64,000 nt of DNA from CAVVAY01 sp963746465 (GTDB lineage: Bacteria; Actinomycetota; Actinomycetes; JACCUZ01). This document shows positions 32,520-41,756 of the stretch, one piece after another (within the stretch, counting starts at the first letter, position 1; every line of letters starts with the position of its first letter). A program made the translations under genes and the position numbers. Below the pieces are notes generated by a model. The model was not told the DNA's origin and made no database searches. It saw only the letters and a program-made list of their open reading frames with translations. The DNA is taken from positions 1,149,856 to 1,213,855 of the forward strand of contig CAVVAY010000005.1 of NCBI GenBank assembly GCA_963746465.1, in the 5' to 3' direction.

Positions 32520-35263
32520 GCGCGCAGCCCGATCTCGCGATCCTGCAGTCGCGCGTCTACCGCGGCCCGAACCTGTGGTCCTACGAGCCCGCCGTGCACC
32601 TGGTCGTCGACCTCGGCTCGCTCGAGGACTACCCCAGCAACACCATCCCCGGGTTCGTCGACGGGCTGGTCGAGGCCCTGCCAGGCGTCGCGCGGCACTC
32701 GTGCTCGCGCGGGCACCGTGGCGGCTTCCTGGAGCGGCTGAAGGAAGGCACCTGGCTGGGTCACGTGGCCGAGCACACCGCGCTGCAGCTGCAGCAGGAG
32801 GCGGGTCACGACATGCGTCGCGGGAAGACCCGCGGCACCGGGGTCCCGGGTCAGTACAACGTCATCTACGGATACGTCGACGAGCAGGTCGGGCTGGCGG
32901 CCGGCACCCTCGCGGTCCGGCTGGTGAACCACCTCGTCCAGGCCGACCCCGGGTTCGACTTCGACGCCGAGCTGGAGCGGTTCCTGCTCCAGGCCCAGCG
33001 CACCGCGTTCGGCCCCTCGACCCAGGCCATCCTCGACGAGGCCGTCTCGCGCGACATCCCGTGGCTGCGGCTCAACGAGCACTCCCTGGTGCAGCTCGGT
33101 CAGGGCGTCCACCAGCAGCGCATCCGGGCGACCATGACGTCCAAGACCGCCGCGCTGGCCGTCGACATCGCCGGCGACAAGGAGCTCACCACCCGACTGC
33201 TCGCCGCCGCCGGCCTGCCCGTCCCGCGATCGGAGTCGGTGCGCACCGCCGAGCAGGCCGTGCGGGCCGCGAACCGGATCGGCTACCCGGTGGTGGTCAA
33301 GCCGCTGGACGGCAACCACGGTCGCGGCGTGATGCTCGACCTCAAGGACGGCGACGACGTCCTCGAGGCCTTTCCCACCGCCGAGGAGGAGTCCCGTCGC
33401 GGTTGGGTGGTCGTGGAGTCGTTCATCACCGGCAAGGACTACCGGGTCCTCGTGATCGGTGGCCGGATGGTGGCCCTCGCCGAGCGGGTCCCTGCGCACG
33501 TGGTCGGCGACGGTGTGCGCACGGTGCGCGAGCTGGTCGACGAGACCAACGCCGACCCGCGGCGGGGCGTCGGGCACGAGAAGGTGCTGACCCGGATCAA
33601 GGTCGACGACGCCGCGGTGGAGCTGGTGCGCGAGCAGGGCTACCGGATGGACGACGTCCCGCCCGAGGGCACCATGGTCAAGCTCACCCTGACCGGCAAC
33701 ATGTCGACCGGCGGCATCTCGATCGACCGCACGCTCGAGGCGCACCCCGACAACGTCGAGATCGCCGAGGAGGCAGCCCGCGTCGTCGGCCTCGACGTGG
33801 CCGGCATCGACTTCATCTCCCCCGACATCGCCGAACCGGTGCGCGAGACCGGCGGCGCCATCTGCGAGGTGAACGCCGCCCCTGGTTTCCGGATGCACAC
33901 GCACCCGACCATCGGCGACGCGCAGTTCGTGGCCAAGCCGGTGGTCGACTCGCTGTTCCCACCCGGCTCACCTAGCCGGATCCCGATCGTCGCGGTGACC
34001 GGCACCAACGGCAAGACGACGACCTCGCGGATGATCGCTCACGTCTTCAAGGGGATGGGCCGCAAGGTCGGCATGACCTCCACCGACGGCATCGTGATCG
34101 ACGAGCGGCTGCTGATCCGGGCCGACGCGAGCGGGCCGAAGTCTGCCCGGATGGTGCTGCAGAACCCGCGCGTCGACTTCGCGGTGTTCGAGGTGGCCCG
34201 CGGCGGCATCCTCCGGGAGGGCCTGGGCTACCAGCGCAACGACGTCGCAGTGGTGCTCAACGTCGCGCCGGACCACCTCGGCATGCGCGGCATCGACACC
34301 TTGGAGCAGCTCGCCGAGGTGAAGCAGGTCGTCGTCGAGGCCGTGCCCCGGGACGGCTACGCGGTGCTGAACGCCGACGACGAGCTGGTCCGCGGCATGC
34401 GCCGGCGGTGCTCGGGTGAAGTGGTCTGGTTCACCATGGCCGAGGCCGGCAGCGACGTCATGGAGATGGTCGACGACCACTGCCGGCGCGGTGGCCGCGC
34501 CGTGCATCTGGAGCGCAGCGAGCTCGGCGAGATGATCGTGATCCGGCACGGCCGACGGTCGATGCAGCTGGCCTGGACGCATCTGCTGCCGGCAACCTTC
34601 GGCGGCCGGGCGAAGATGAACGTGCAGAACTCGCTGGCCGCCGCCGGCGCCGCCTTCGCCGCTGGTGCCCACCTGCACGACATCCGGCAGGGCCTGCGCA
34701 CCTTCAGCACGTCGTACTACCTCTCCCCCGGCCGGCTCAACCAGATCGAGGTCGGCGGGGCGACCGTCATCGTCGACTACTGCCACAACGCGCCGGGGAT
34801 GCGGGCCCTCGGCGACTTCGTCGAGCAGATGGCCGACAGCGCCCAGCAGACCTCCGAGCTCGCCAAGCCGCAGCGCATCGGCGTCATCGCGACCGCCGGT
34901 GACCGGCGCGACGAGGACATGCGCGAGCTCGGCTCGATCGCCGCGGAGCACTTCGACGTCCTCGTGGTGCGTGAGGACCAGGCGCTGCGTGGCCGCGCCC
35001 GCGGCGCTGTCGCGGATCTGGTCGCGGAAGGCGCCCGGACCCGGATGGCCGACGGTGTCCGCTGCAAGCAGGTCGAGATCGTGCTGGAGGAGATCCCGGC
35101 CGTGCACCACGCGATGGCGCGGGCCAACCCCGGCGACCTCGTCGTGCTCTGCGTCGACAAGCACGGCCCGGTGCTCGCCGAGCTGGAGACGATGTCGCAC
35201 CAGGCACAGGCCGGTGCGCACCTGGACGAGAACGTCGGCGACCCGGACACCGCAGCGACGTGA
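32516..35263 (+). CDS. cphA: Cyanophycin synthetase
   Basis: 915 residues, full length. The N-terminal domain includes EDYPSNTIPGF and SRGHRGGFLERL. The ATP-grasp domain (about 215-480) includes VVVKPLDGNHGRGV and ends with ICEVNAAPGFRMHTHP. The C-terminal Mur-ligase domain has the P-loop GTNGKTTT from residue 496, then VFEVARGGILREGLGY and VDYCHNAPGM. It adds Asp to the backbone and Arg to the side chain, making cyanophycin, a nitrogen reserve. It overlaps cphB upstream and the hydrolase downstream by 4 bp each. Confidence 0.96.
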   Translation: MSAQPDLAILQSRVYRGPNLWSYEPAVHLVVDLGSLEDYPSNTIPGFVDGLVEALPGVARHSCSRGHRGGFLERLKEGTWLGHVAEHTALQLQQEAGHDMRRGKTRGTGVPGQYNVIYGYVDEQVGLAAGTLAVRLVNHLVQADPGFDFDAELERFLLQAQRTAFGPSTQAILDEAVSRDIPWLRLNEHSLVQLGQGVHQQRIRATMTSKTAALAVDIAGDKELTTRLLAAAGLPVPRSESVRTAEQAVRAANRIGYPVVVKPLDGNHGRGVMLDLKDGDDVLEAFPTAEEESRRGWVVVESFITGKDYRVLVIGGRMVALAERVPAHVVGDGVRTVRELVDETNADPRRGVGHEKVLTRIKVDDAAVELVREQGYRMDDVPPEGTMVKLTLTGNMSTGGISIDRTLEAHPDNVEIAEEAARVVGLDVAGIDFISPDIAEPVRETGGAICEVNAAPGFRMHTHPTIGDAQFVAKPVVDSLFPPGSPSRIPIVAVTGTNGKTTTSRMIAHVFKGMGRKVGMTSTDGIVIDERLLIRADASGPKSARMVLQNPRVDFAVFEVARGGILREGLGYQRNDVAVVLNVAPDHLGMRGIDTLEQLAEVKQVVVEAVPRDGYAVLNADDELVRGMRRRCSGEVVWFTMAEAGSDVMEMVDDHCRRGGRAVHLERSELGEMIVIRHGRRSMQLAWTHLLPATFGGRAKMNVQNSLAAAGAAFAAGAHLHDIRQGLRTFSTSYYLSPGRLNQIEVGGATVIVDYCHNAPGMRALGDFVEQMADSAQQTSELAKPQRIGVIATAGDRRDEDMRELGSIAAEHFDVLVVREDQALRGRARGAVADLVAEGARTRMADGVRCKQVEIVLEEIPAVHHAMARANPGDLVVLCVDKHGPVLAELETMSHQAQAGAHLDENVGDPDTAAT

Positions 35264-35847
35264 CCCGGCGCTTCCTCGTCCTGCACGGCTGGGAGAACCA
35301 CCGGCCTCCGGAGCACTGGGAGTGGCTGCTCGTCGACACGCTCCGCGGTCGCGGCGAGCAGGTGCTCTACCCGCAGCTCCCGTCCCCGGACCGGCCGGTG
35401 CTCGAGGAGTGGCTCGAGGCGTTTGCCGCCGAGTGGCTGCAGATGGGCGCCGGCGAGCGTGTCGTGGTGGCGCACAGCCTCGGCTGCCTGCTGTGGCTGC
35501 ACGCGGCCGAGCGCGGGCTGGTCGAGCCGCCGGCCGACCGGGTGCTGCTCGTGGCGCCTCCGAGCCCGGCGGTCACCGCGGCCATCCCGGAGATGGCCGG
35601 GTTCCTGGCGCCGCAGGACCCGGCCTCCGTCTGGGCATCGAGCCGCACCGACGTCCGGCTGGTCGCCTCGGACGACGACAGCTACAGCACCGAGGGCACG
35701 GCGCACACCGTGTACGGCGAGCCACTGGGTCTGGACAGCGAGGTCCTGCCCGGGGCGGGGCACCTCACGATCGACGACGGCTTCGGGCCCTGGCCCGCGG
35801 CGCTGGCCTGGGCGCTCGATCCCGCCACGCGGTTCGCAACCGGCTGA
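35260..35847 (+). CDS. RBBP9/YdeN-type alpha/beta serine hydrolase
   Basis: 195 residues from a GTG overlapping the cphA stop (GTGA). It starts FLVLHGWENHRPPEHWEWLL, has the nucleophile elbow VVAHSLGCLLW, and ends with the His in GAGHLTIDDGFG. Family members are small esterases or amidases of uncertain substrate. Coupling to cphA suggests a role in cyanophycin or dipeptide handling, but this is inference. The last gene of the cph operon; it converges with the Mur ligase paralogue. Confidence 0.87.
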   Translation: MTRRFLVLHGWENHRPPEHWEWLLVDTLRGRGEQVLYPQLPSPDRPVLEEWLEAFAAEWLQMGAGERVVVAHSLGCLLWLHAAERGLVEPPADRVLLVAPPSPAVTAAIPEMAGFLAPQDPASVWASSRTDVRLVASDDDSYSTEGTAHTVYGEPLGLDSEVLPGAGHLTIDDGFGPWPAALAWALDPATRFATG

Positions 35848-35883
35848 CCGCCGGGCGACCTGGGCTACCGTCCCGGGCGTCGG

Positions 35884-37584
35884 TCAGGCGGGGCGGGCAG
35901 CGAGGACCTTGGCGCGGATCTGGTCCGGTCCGTCGACCGTCGCACCCGCCGACCGCAGCCAGGCGTCGATCTCGGTCCGCTCGGCGTGGCACATCACGCC
36001 GACCACGTCGCCGTCCCCTGACTTCTCGACCAGCGCCTGCAGGCCGGCGAGCTCGGTCGGGTGGACGGGGACGTCGAGCACGCCGACCGAGGCCGCGCCC
36101 TCACGCAGCAGGTCAGCGAGGTCGTCGGGCTCTCGTCCCCGCAGGTAGTGCTCCTTGTGCGCGATCACCACCTGGTCGGCGCCACGGGCCGCGATCTCGC
36201 CGACCCCGCGGATGATCTCGTCGGTGCGGTCCCCCGGCGTTCCCACCACCAGTCGCACGTCGCTGCCTGGCACCCGCAGCCCGGCCAGGACCTCGAGGAG
36301 TGCGGCTACGCCGGCCTCGTTGTGCGCCAGGTCGACGACCACGGTCACTCCGCCCAGCCCGTAGACGTTCATCCGCCCTGGGTTGTCGTCCGGTCCCGGC
36401 CGGAACGAGCGCAGACCGTCGATCACGGCGGCCCGCGGCAGCCCGACGCCCAGACCGGCGCCCACCGCGGCCAACGCGTTCTCCACGTTGACGTGGGACA
36501 GACCCGCCAGGGTCATCGGTACGTCGGCGACGTCCAGCAGCGGGTCCGCCTCGGCGCGCGGCTCGAGGACCGTGATGGCACCGTCCAGCAGGGTGACCGC
36601 GCGGCCGCCCTCGTCGAGTGCCCGGCGCAGCGCGGGTGAGTCGGAGTCGCGGGAGAACACGCAGACCTGCGCGCTGACGCCGAGACGCATGGCGAAGGTC
36701 CGCGGGTCGTCGCCGTTGAGCACCACCCAGCCCCGGTGCCGGGTGATCCGGGTGACCACCGCCTTGACCTCGGCCAGCTGGTCGACGGTGTCGACGCCCT
36801 GCATGCCGAGGTGGTCCGCGCTGACGTTCGTCACGACCGATACGTCGTTGTGGGCGACGCCGAGGCCCCGCAGCAGGATGCCACCGCGTGCCGTCTCGGT
36901 CACGGCGAGCTGGACCCGCGGGTCGTCGAGCACGCGACCGGCGCCGCTGGGCCCGGAGTAGTCGCCGGCCTCGACCAGCTCGCCGTCGACGTACACGCCG
37001 TCGGTGGACGACCAGCCCACGACGAGCCCCGCGCAGCGTCCCATCCGGGCCACCATCCGAGAGGTCGTCGTCTTGCCGTTGGTGCCGGTGATCGCCACCA
37101 CCGGAACGTGCGGCCGGCGGGTGCTCGGCGGTTCCCCGAGCCCGGACCGCTGCACGTGCTGGGCGGCCGCCGTCACGATCTTGTCGACGTCGTCGCTCGG
37201 CAACGCGTCCAGCACTCCGGCCACCGCGTGCCCGAGCGCCTGCGCGCGGTCCCGGTGCCGCCACGGGTAGGCGATCACCGTGCGGTTCAGCTCAGCGGTC
37301 GGCCGGCTGCGCACCGCCAGCCGGGTCGTGCCGGACTCGCGGGCAACCCGGCGTACGAGGCTGGCGGCCACTCGCATCGCGAACCGCTGCCGGAGGCCGG
37401 TGCCCGGCGCCCCTGGTCGCGCCGCGGGCAGGCCGAGAGAGGTGCCCACGGCGCGGGCCTCGACGTCCGGCAGCTCGAGCAGCGTGGTGATGTCCAGGGT
37501 CAGCTTCACCGCCGCACGCGGGAAGTAGAGGTTCGCCCCCTCCAGCACCCGCAGCTCCACCAGCGACGGGCGAGTGTCGTCCAC
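35884..37584 (-). CDS. CphA-like Mur ligase paralogue lacking the ATP-grasp domain
   Basis: 566 residues from a GTG. The N-terminal 150 residues (LRVLEGANLYFPRAAVKLTLD) resemble the cyanophycin-synthetase start. Next comes a Mur-ligase core: P-loop GTNGKTT from residue 167, VTETARGGILLRGLG, HNDVSVVTNVSADHLGMQG, SHVNVENALAAVGA and VVDLAHNEAG. The ATP-grasp module of CphA is absent. It should ligate an amino acid to an acyl phosphate by ATP use; the product is unknown. Placed tail-to-tail with the cph operon. Confidence 0.85.
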   Translation of the reverse strand: MDDTRPSLVELRVLEGANLYFPRAAVKLTLDITTLLELPDVEARAVGTSLGLPAARPGAPGTGLRQRFAMRVAASLVRRVARESGTTRLAVRSRPTAELNRTVIAYPWRHRDRAQALGHAVAGVLDALPSDDVDKIVTAAAQHVQRSGLGEPPSTRRPHVPVVAITGTNGKTTTSRMVARMGRCAGLVVGWSSTDGVYVDGELVEAGDYSGPSGAGRVLDDPRVQLAVTETARGGILLRGLGVAHNDVSVVTNVSADHLGMQGVDTVDQLAEVKAVVTRITRHRGWVVLNGDDPRTFAMRLGVSAQVCVFSRDSDSPALRRALDEGGRAVTLLDGAITVLEPRAEADPLLDVADVPMTLAGLSHVNVENALAAVGAGLGVGLPRAAVIDGLRSFRPGPDDNPGRMNVYGLGGVTVVVDLAHNEAGVAALLEVLAGLRVPGSDVRLVVGTPGDRTDEIIRGVGEIAARGADQVVIAHKEHYLRGREPDDLADLLREGAASVGVLDVPVHPTELAGLQALVEKSGDGDVVGVMCHAERTEIDAWLRSAGATVDGPDQIRAKVLAARPA

Positions 37585-37602
37585 GGTCCGCCCCCGGCCC
37601 TG

Positions 37603-38370
37603 TTACGCGCCCATCGCGTGCACGCCACCGTCGACGTGCACGATCTCCCCCGTGGTGCGCGGGAACCAGTCCGACAGCAGCGCGACGCAGGCCCGCGCAG
37701 CCGGCTCGAAGTCCGAGACGTCCCAGGCCAGCGGTGCCCGGCTGCTCCAGACGTCCTTGAGCTCGTCGAAGCCCGGGATCGACTTGGCAGCGGTGCTCAG
37801 CAGCGGGCCGGCGGCGACCAGGTTGACCCGGACGCCGTCCGGACCGAGGTCGCGGGCCAGGTATCGCGACGTCGACTCGAAGGCGGCCTTGGCCACGCCC
37901 ATCCAGTCGTACTTCGGCCAGGCCTGCGACGCGTCGAAGGTCAGGCCGACCACCGAACCGCCTGCCGGCATCAGCGGCTGGGCCGCCACGGCAAGGGCCT
38001 TGAGGGAGTACGCCGAGATCTGCAGCGCGGTGGCCACGTCGGCCCACTCGGTCTTGAGGAAGTTGCCGCCGAGCGCCGCCTCGGGGGCGAACCCGATCGA
38101 GTGCAGCAGGCCGTCGAGCCCGTCGACGTGCTCGCGGACCCGGTCGGCGAGGGCGTCGAAGTCCTCCGCGTTGCTCGCGTCGAGCTCGATAACCGGCGGC
38201 GTCGTGGGCAGGCGCTTCGCGATCGTCTGGGTGATGCGCATGGTGCGGCCGAAGGACGTGAGCACCAGCTCGGCGCCTTCCTGCTGCGCGATGCGCGCGA
38301 CGTGGAACGCGATGGAGGACTCCATCAGCACCCCCGTCACGAGGATGCGCTTTCCGTCGAGGATGCCCAT
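37603..38370 (-). CDS. fabI: Enoyl-[acyl-carrier-protein] reductase (NADH), InhA-like
   Basis: 255 residues. It begins MGILDGKRILVTGVLMESSIAF, the NADH-binding loop of the InhA/FabI type. The catalytic pair is in PKYDWMGVAKAAFES (Tyr-x6-Lys), and VNLVAAGPLLSTAAKSI follows. It carries out the last reduction of each fatty-acid elongation cycle. GGAGAG stands before the ATG. Its start is 14 bp after fabG in the same operon, as in the mycobacterial mabA-inhA pair. Confidence 0.96.
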   Translation of the reverse strand: MGILDGKRILVTGVLMESSIAFHVARIAQQEGAELVLTSFGRTMRITQTIAKRLPTTPPVIELDASNAEDFDALADRVREHVDGLDGLLHSIGFAPEAALGGNFLKTEWADVATALQISAYSLKALAVAAQPLMPAGGSVVGLTFDASQAWPKYDWMGVAKAAFESTSRYLARDLGPDGVRVNLVAAGPLLSTAAKSIPGFDELKDVWSSRAPLAWDVSDFEPAARACVALLSDWFPRTTGEIVHVDGGVHAMGA

Positions 38371-38384
38371 TCAGCTCTCCATCT

Positions 38385-39116
38385 CTAGTGACCCATCCCG
38401 AGGCCGCCGTCCACGGGCACCACTGCGCCGGTGATGTACCCCGCCTCGTCGCCGGCGAGCCACCGCACGACGCCGGCGACCTCGTCGACCGAGGCGAACC
38501 GGCCGAGCGGGATCTGGCCCTGGTAGGTCTTCTGCAGGTCTTCGGGCAGCTCGGCGGTCATGTCGGTCTCGACGAACCCCGGCGCCACCACGTTGAAGGT
38601 GATGCCGCGCGACCCGAGCTCGCGGGCCAGCGAGCGGGCCAGCCCGACCAGCCCCGCCTTGGACGCGGCGTAGTTCGACTGGCCGGCCGAGCCGAGCAGG
38701 CCGACGACCGAGGAGATGAAGACCACCCGGCCGCGGCGCAGCCGCAGCATGCCCTTGGACGCCCGCTTGGCCACTCGCCAGGAACCCGCCAGGTTGGTGT
38801 CCACGACGAGTGCGAAGTCCTCCTCGGACATCCGCATGATCAGCTGGTCCCGGGTCACGCCGGCGTTGGCGACCAGCACCTCGACGGGTCCCTGCCTGGC
38901 CTCGACCTCGTCGAACGCGGCATCCACGGACGCCGGGTCGGTCACGTCGCAGCGGACGCCCGCCAGGCCCTCAGGGGGCTCGCCGGACCGGTAGGTGACG
39001 GTGACCCGGTCCCCCGCGGCGGCGAACGCCCGGGCGATGGCCAGACCGATGCCGCGGTTGCCGCCGGTCACCAGGACCGAGCGGCCGGACGACGACGCAG
39101 AGGGTTGGTCGCTCAC
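38385..39116 (-). CDS. fabG: 3-oxoacyl-[acyl-carrier-protein] reductase
   Basis: 243 residues from a GTG. A classical SDR: TGGNRGIGLAIARAFA binds NADPH, followed by NAG in VANAGVTRDQL, catalytic Ser in VVFISSVVGLLGSAGQ, and YAASKAG (Tyr-x3-Lys). The C-terminus GAVVPVDGGLGMGH is MabA-like. It is the first gene of the fabG-fabI operon. A TAGCGT box (39124-39129, minus) lies 7 nt before the start. Confidence 0.96.
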   Translation of the reverse strand: MSDQPSASSSGRSVLVTGGNRGIGLAIARAFAAAGDRVTVTYRSGEPPEGLAGVRCDVTDPASVDAAFDEVEARQGPVEVLVANAGVTRDQLIMRMSEEDFALVVDTNLAGSWRVAKRASKGMLRLRRGRVVFISSVVGLLGSAGQSNYAASKAGLVGLARSLARELGSRGITFNVVAPGFVETDMTAELPEDLQKTYQGQIPLGRFASVDEVAGVVRWLAGDEAGYITGAVVPVDGGLGMGH

Positions 39117-39123
39117 GGGCGCG

Positions 39124-39218
39124 ACGCTATCGGTCTACCCGCGGGTACCCCAACGCAGGTGGCGCGGCCGGCGGTGCAGCCGGACGGCGCTAATCGGCTG
39201 GCGGTGCCGCGTTAGGGT
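39124..39218. promoter_or_regulatory. Divergent promoters of fabG and the quinone reductase
   Basis: TAGCGT on minus (39124-39129) is 7 nt from the fabG GTG. TAGGGT on plus (39213-39218) is 7 nt from the ATG at 39226. Confidence 0.45.
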
Positions 39219-39225
39219 CTTCTCG

Positions 39226-40201
39226 ATGCGCGCCATCCAGGTCACGTCGTTCGGGGGTCCGGAGGTCCTCGAGCTCGTCGACCTGCCTGCACCGGAACCG
39301 CGCGATCCGCTGCTGCTGCTCGACGTCAGCGCGGCGGGCGTCAACTACGCCGACACGCACCAGGCCGCCGACGACTACCTGGCGCCGCAAAAGGTCCCGT
39401 TCGTCCCGGGCGCCGAGGTCGTCGGCCGCGACGCCGGACGGTCGCCGGGTCGTGGCGCTGCTCGCCAATGGCGGGTACGCCGAGCAGGCGCTCGCGCACC
39501 CGGCGACCACGTTCGCGCTGCCCGAGTCGGTCGACGACACGACCGCGCTGGCCCTGGTGCTGCAGGGCACCACCGCCTGGCACCTGCTGCGCACCAGCGC
39601 CCGGATCGCGCCCGGTGAGACCGTCGTCGTGCACGCCGCCGCGGGCGGCGTGGGCTCCCTGGCCGTGCAGCTGGCCCGCGAGATGGGCGCCCGCCGGGTG
39701 ATCGCCACGGCGTCGACCGCGGAGAAGCGCGAGCTCGCCTCCGAGCTCGGCGCCGACGTCGCGCTCGACCCGGGACCGGCGGCCGGCGACCCGGCCGACC
39801 TGCGCGACGCCCTCATCGAGGCCAACGACGGCAGGCCGGTCGACATCGTCCTGGAGATGGCGGGCGGCCGGGTGTTCGACGCCTCGCTGCGGGCGCTGGC
39901 TCCGTTCGGCCGCCTGGTGACCTTCGGGATGGCCTCCCGGGTGCCGCCGACGCCGGTGCAGCCCGGCCCGCTGATCGCCACGTCCCGGGCGGTCATCGGC
40001 TTCTGGCTCGTCCACGCGCTCTCGCTGCCGGGCGGCCTGCGCCCGGCGATGGAGTCGCTGCTCGACCTGCATGCCGCCGGCCGCTTGCGGACCCTGCCCG
40101 GCGGCCGCTATCCGCTCGAGAACGCCCGGCAGGCCCACGAGGACATCGCCTCCCGGCGTACCCACGGCAAGCTCGTGCTCGACCTGGCCCTCTCGCCCTG
40201 A
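39226..40201 (+). CDS. NADPH:quinone oxidoreductase, zinc-type MDR family (one frameshift)
   Basis: The first part (MRAIQVTSFGGPEVLELVDLPAPEP, GVNYADTHQAADDYL, VPFVPGAEVVGRDA) reads in one frame to about 39435. The rest (DGRRVVALLANGGYAEQAL, VVVHAAAGGVGSLAVQLAREMG) continues in the frame one base on. Removing a single base near GCCGGACGG restores a normal 324-residue protein. GroES-like and Rossmann domains are both complete and there is no zinc motif. The error is probably technical. The enzyme would reduce quinones or enones with NADPH. Confidence 0.85.
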
Positions 40202-40250
40202 CCACCGCCCACCTGCCCGAACGACCGTTCCGTCCACGAGGAGACGCCCA

Positions 40251-41756
40251 GTGCCCGAGATCGACGCGGCCTTCACCGACCTGCCCCTGCGCCGGCTCGC
40301 CGACGCCGCACTGAGCCGGGCCCGGGCCCTCGGTGTCGAGCACGCCGACATCCGGGTGGAGCGGGTGCGGGACTCGCACCTGAGCCTGCACGACGCTCGC
40401 CTGGACGGCACCCGCGACGGCGAGGACATCGGCTTCGCGGTGCGCGTGCTGCACGACGGCTCGTGGGGGTTCGCCTCGCACGTCGACCTGACGCCGGAGT
40501 CGGCCGAGCGGATGGCCGAGCAGGCCGTCGAGGTGGCGAAGGTGAGCGCCCCGCTGTCGACCCAGCGGATCGAGCTGGCCGACGAGCCGGCGTACGGCGA
40601 GGTCACCTGGGTCTCGCCCTACGAGGTCGACCCGTTCAGCATCCCCGACCCGGACAAGATCTCGCTGCTCGCCGACTGGAGCTCCGCGCTGCTCGCGCAC
40701 GACATCGTCGCGCACGCCGACGCGTCGGTGCACTCGGTGATGGAGAACAAGTTCTACAGCGACCTGGCCGGCACCACGACCACGCAGCAACGGGTGCGGA
40801 TCAACTGCGAGCTCGAGGCCGTCGGCATCGACAAGGAGTCCGGCCGGTTCGACGCCATGCGCACGCTGGCCGCACCGGCCGGACGCGGCTGGGAGTACCT
40901 CACCGGCACCGGCTACGACTGGGCGGCCGACCTGGACGAGCTGCCCGACCACCTGGCCGAGAAGCTGCGCTCGCCGTCGGTGGAGGGCGGTGACTACGAC
41001 CTGGTGATCGACCCGAGCAACCTGTTCCTCACCATCCACGAGTCGATCGGGCACGCGACCGAGCTGGACCGCGCGCTGGGCTACGAGGCGAACTACGCGG
41101 GCACGTCGTTCGCGACGTTCGACCAGCTGGGCTCGCTGAAGTACGGCTCCCCCGTCATGAACGTCACCGGTGACCGGACTGCGGAGCACGGCCTGGCGTC
41201 GATCGGCTGGGACGACGAGGGAGTCGCCGGTCAGCAGTGGGACATCGTCAAGGACGGTGTGCTGGTCGGCTACCAGCTGGACCGGCCGATGGCCCGGCTG
41301 AAGGAGCTCGGCCGGTCCAACGGCTGCGCGTTCGCCGACTCCTCCGGCCACGTGCCGATGCAACGGATGGCCAACGTCTCGCTGCAGCCCGACCCGAAAG
41401 GGCCCTCCACCGACGAGCTGATCTCGCGGGTCGACCGCGGCATCTTCATCGTCGGCGACAAGAGCTGGTCGATCGACATGCAGCGCTACAACTTCCAGTT
41501 CACCGGGCAGCGGTTCTTCAAGATCGAGAACGGCCGGCTGGCCGGCCAGCTGCGCGACGTGGCCTACCAGGCGACGACCACCGACTTCTGGGGCTCGATG
41601 GAGGCCGTCGGCGGCCCGCAGACCTACGTGCTCGGCGGTGCGTTCAACTGCGGGAAGGGACAACCGGGGCAGGTGGCCGCAGTGAGCCACGGCTGCCCGT
41701 CGACACTCTTCCGCGGCGTGCGGATCCTCAACACCCAGGCGGAGGCCGGCCGATGA
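40251..41756 (+). CDS. tldD: TldD family metalloprotease
   Basis: 501 residues from a GTG with CGAGGAG upstream. The zinc motif HESIGH (HExxxH) lies in FLTIHESIGHATELDRALG near residue 263, with the later Cys/Gly-rich tail GGAFNCGKGQPGQVAAVSHGCP. TldD with TldE forms a heterodimer that trims unfolded peptides and matures some RiPPs. No RiPP precursor is near, so a housekeeping role is likelier. The stop overlaps the tldE ATG by 4 bp. Confidence 0.95.
   Translation: MPEIDAAFTDLPLRRLADAALSRARALGVEHADIRVERVRDSHLSLHDARLDGTRDGEDIGFAVRVLHDGSWGFASHVDLTPESAERMAEQAVEVAKVSAPLSTQRIELADEPAYGEVTWVSPYEVDPFSIPDPDKISLLADWSSALLAHDIVAHADASVHSVMENKFYSDLAGTTTTQQRVRINCELEAVGIDKESGRFDAMRTLAAPAGRGWEYLTGTGYDWAADLDELPDHLAEKLRSPSVEGGDYDLVIDPSNLFLTIHESIGHATELDRALGYEANYAGTSFATFDQLGSLKYGSPVMNVTGDRTAEHGLASIGWDDEGVAGQQWDIVKDGVLVGYQLDRPMARLKELGRSNGCAFADSSGHVPMQRMANVSLQPDPKGPSTDELISRVDRGIFIVGDKSWSIDMQRYNFQFTGQRFFKIENGRLAGQLRDVAYQATTTDFWGSMEAVGGPQTYVLGGAFNCGKGQPGQVAAVSHGCPSTLFRGVRILNTQAEAGR

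Noticed and set aside
39435..39440. Programmed ribosomal frameshift in the quinone reductase
   Set aside because: No slippery heptamer or pseudoknot, and similar breaks occur in unrelated genes, so error is more likely.
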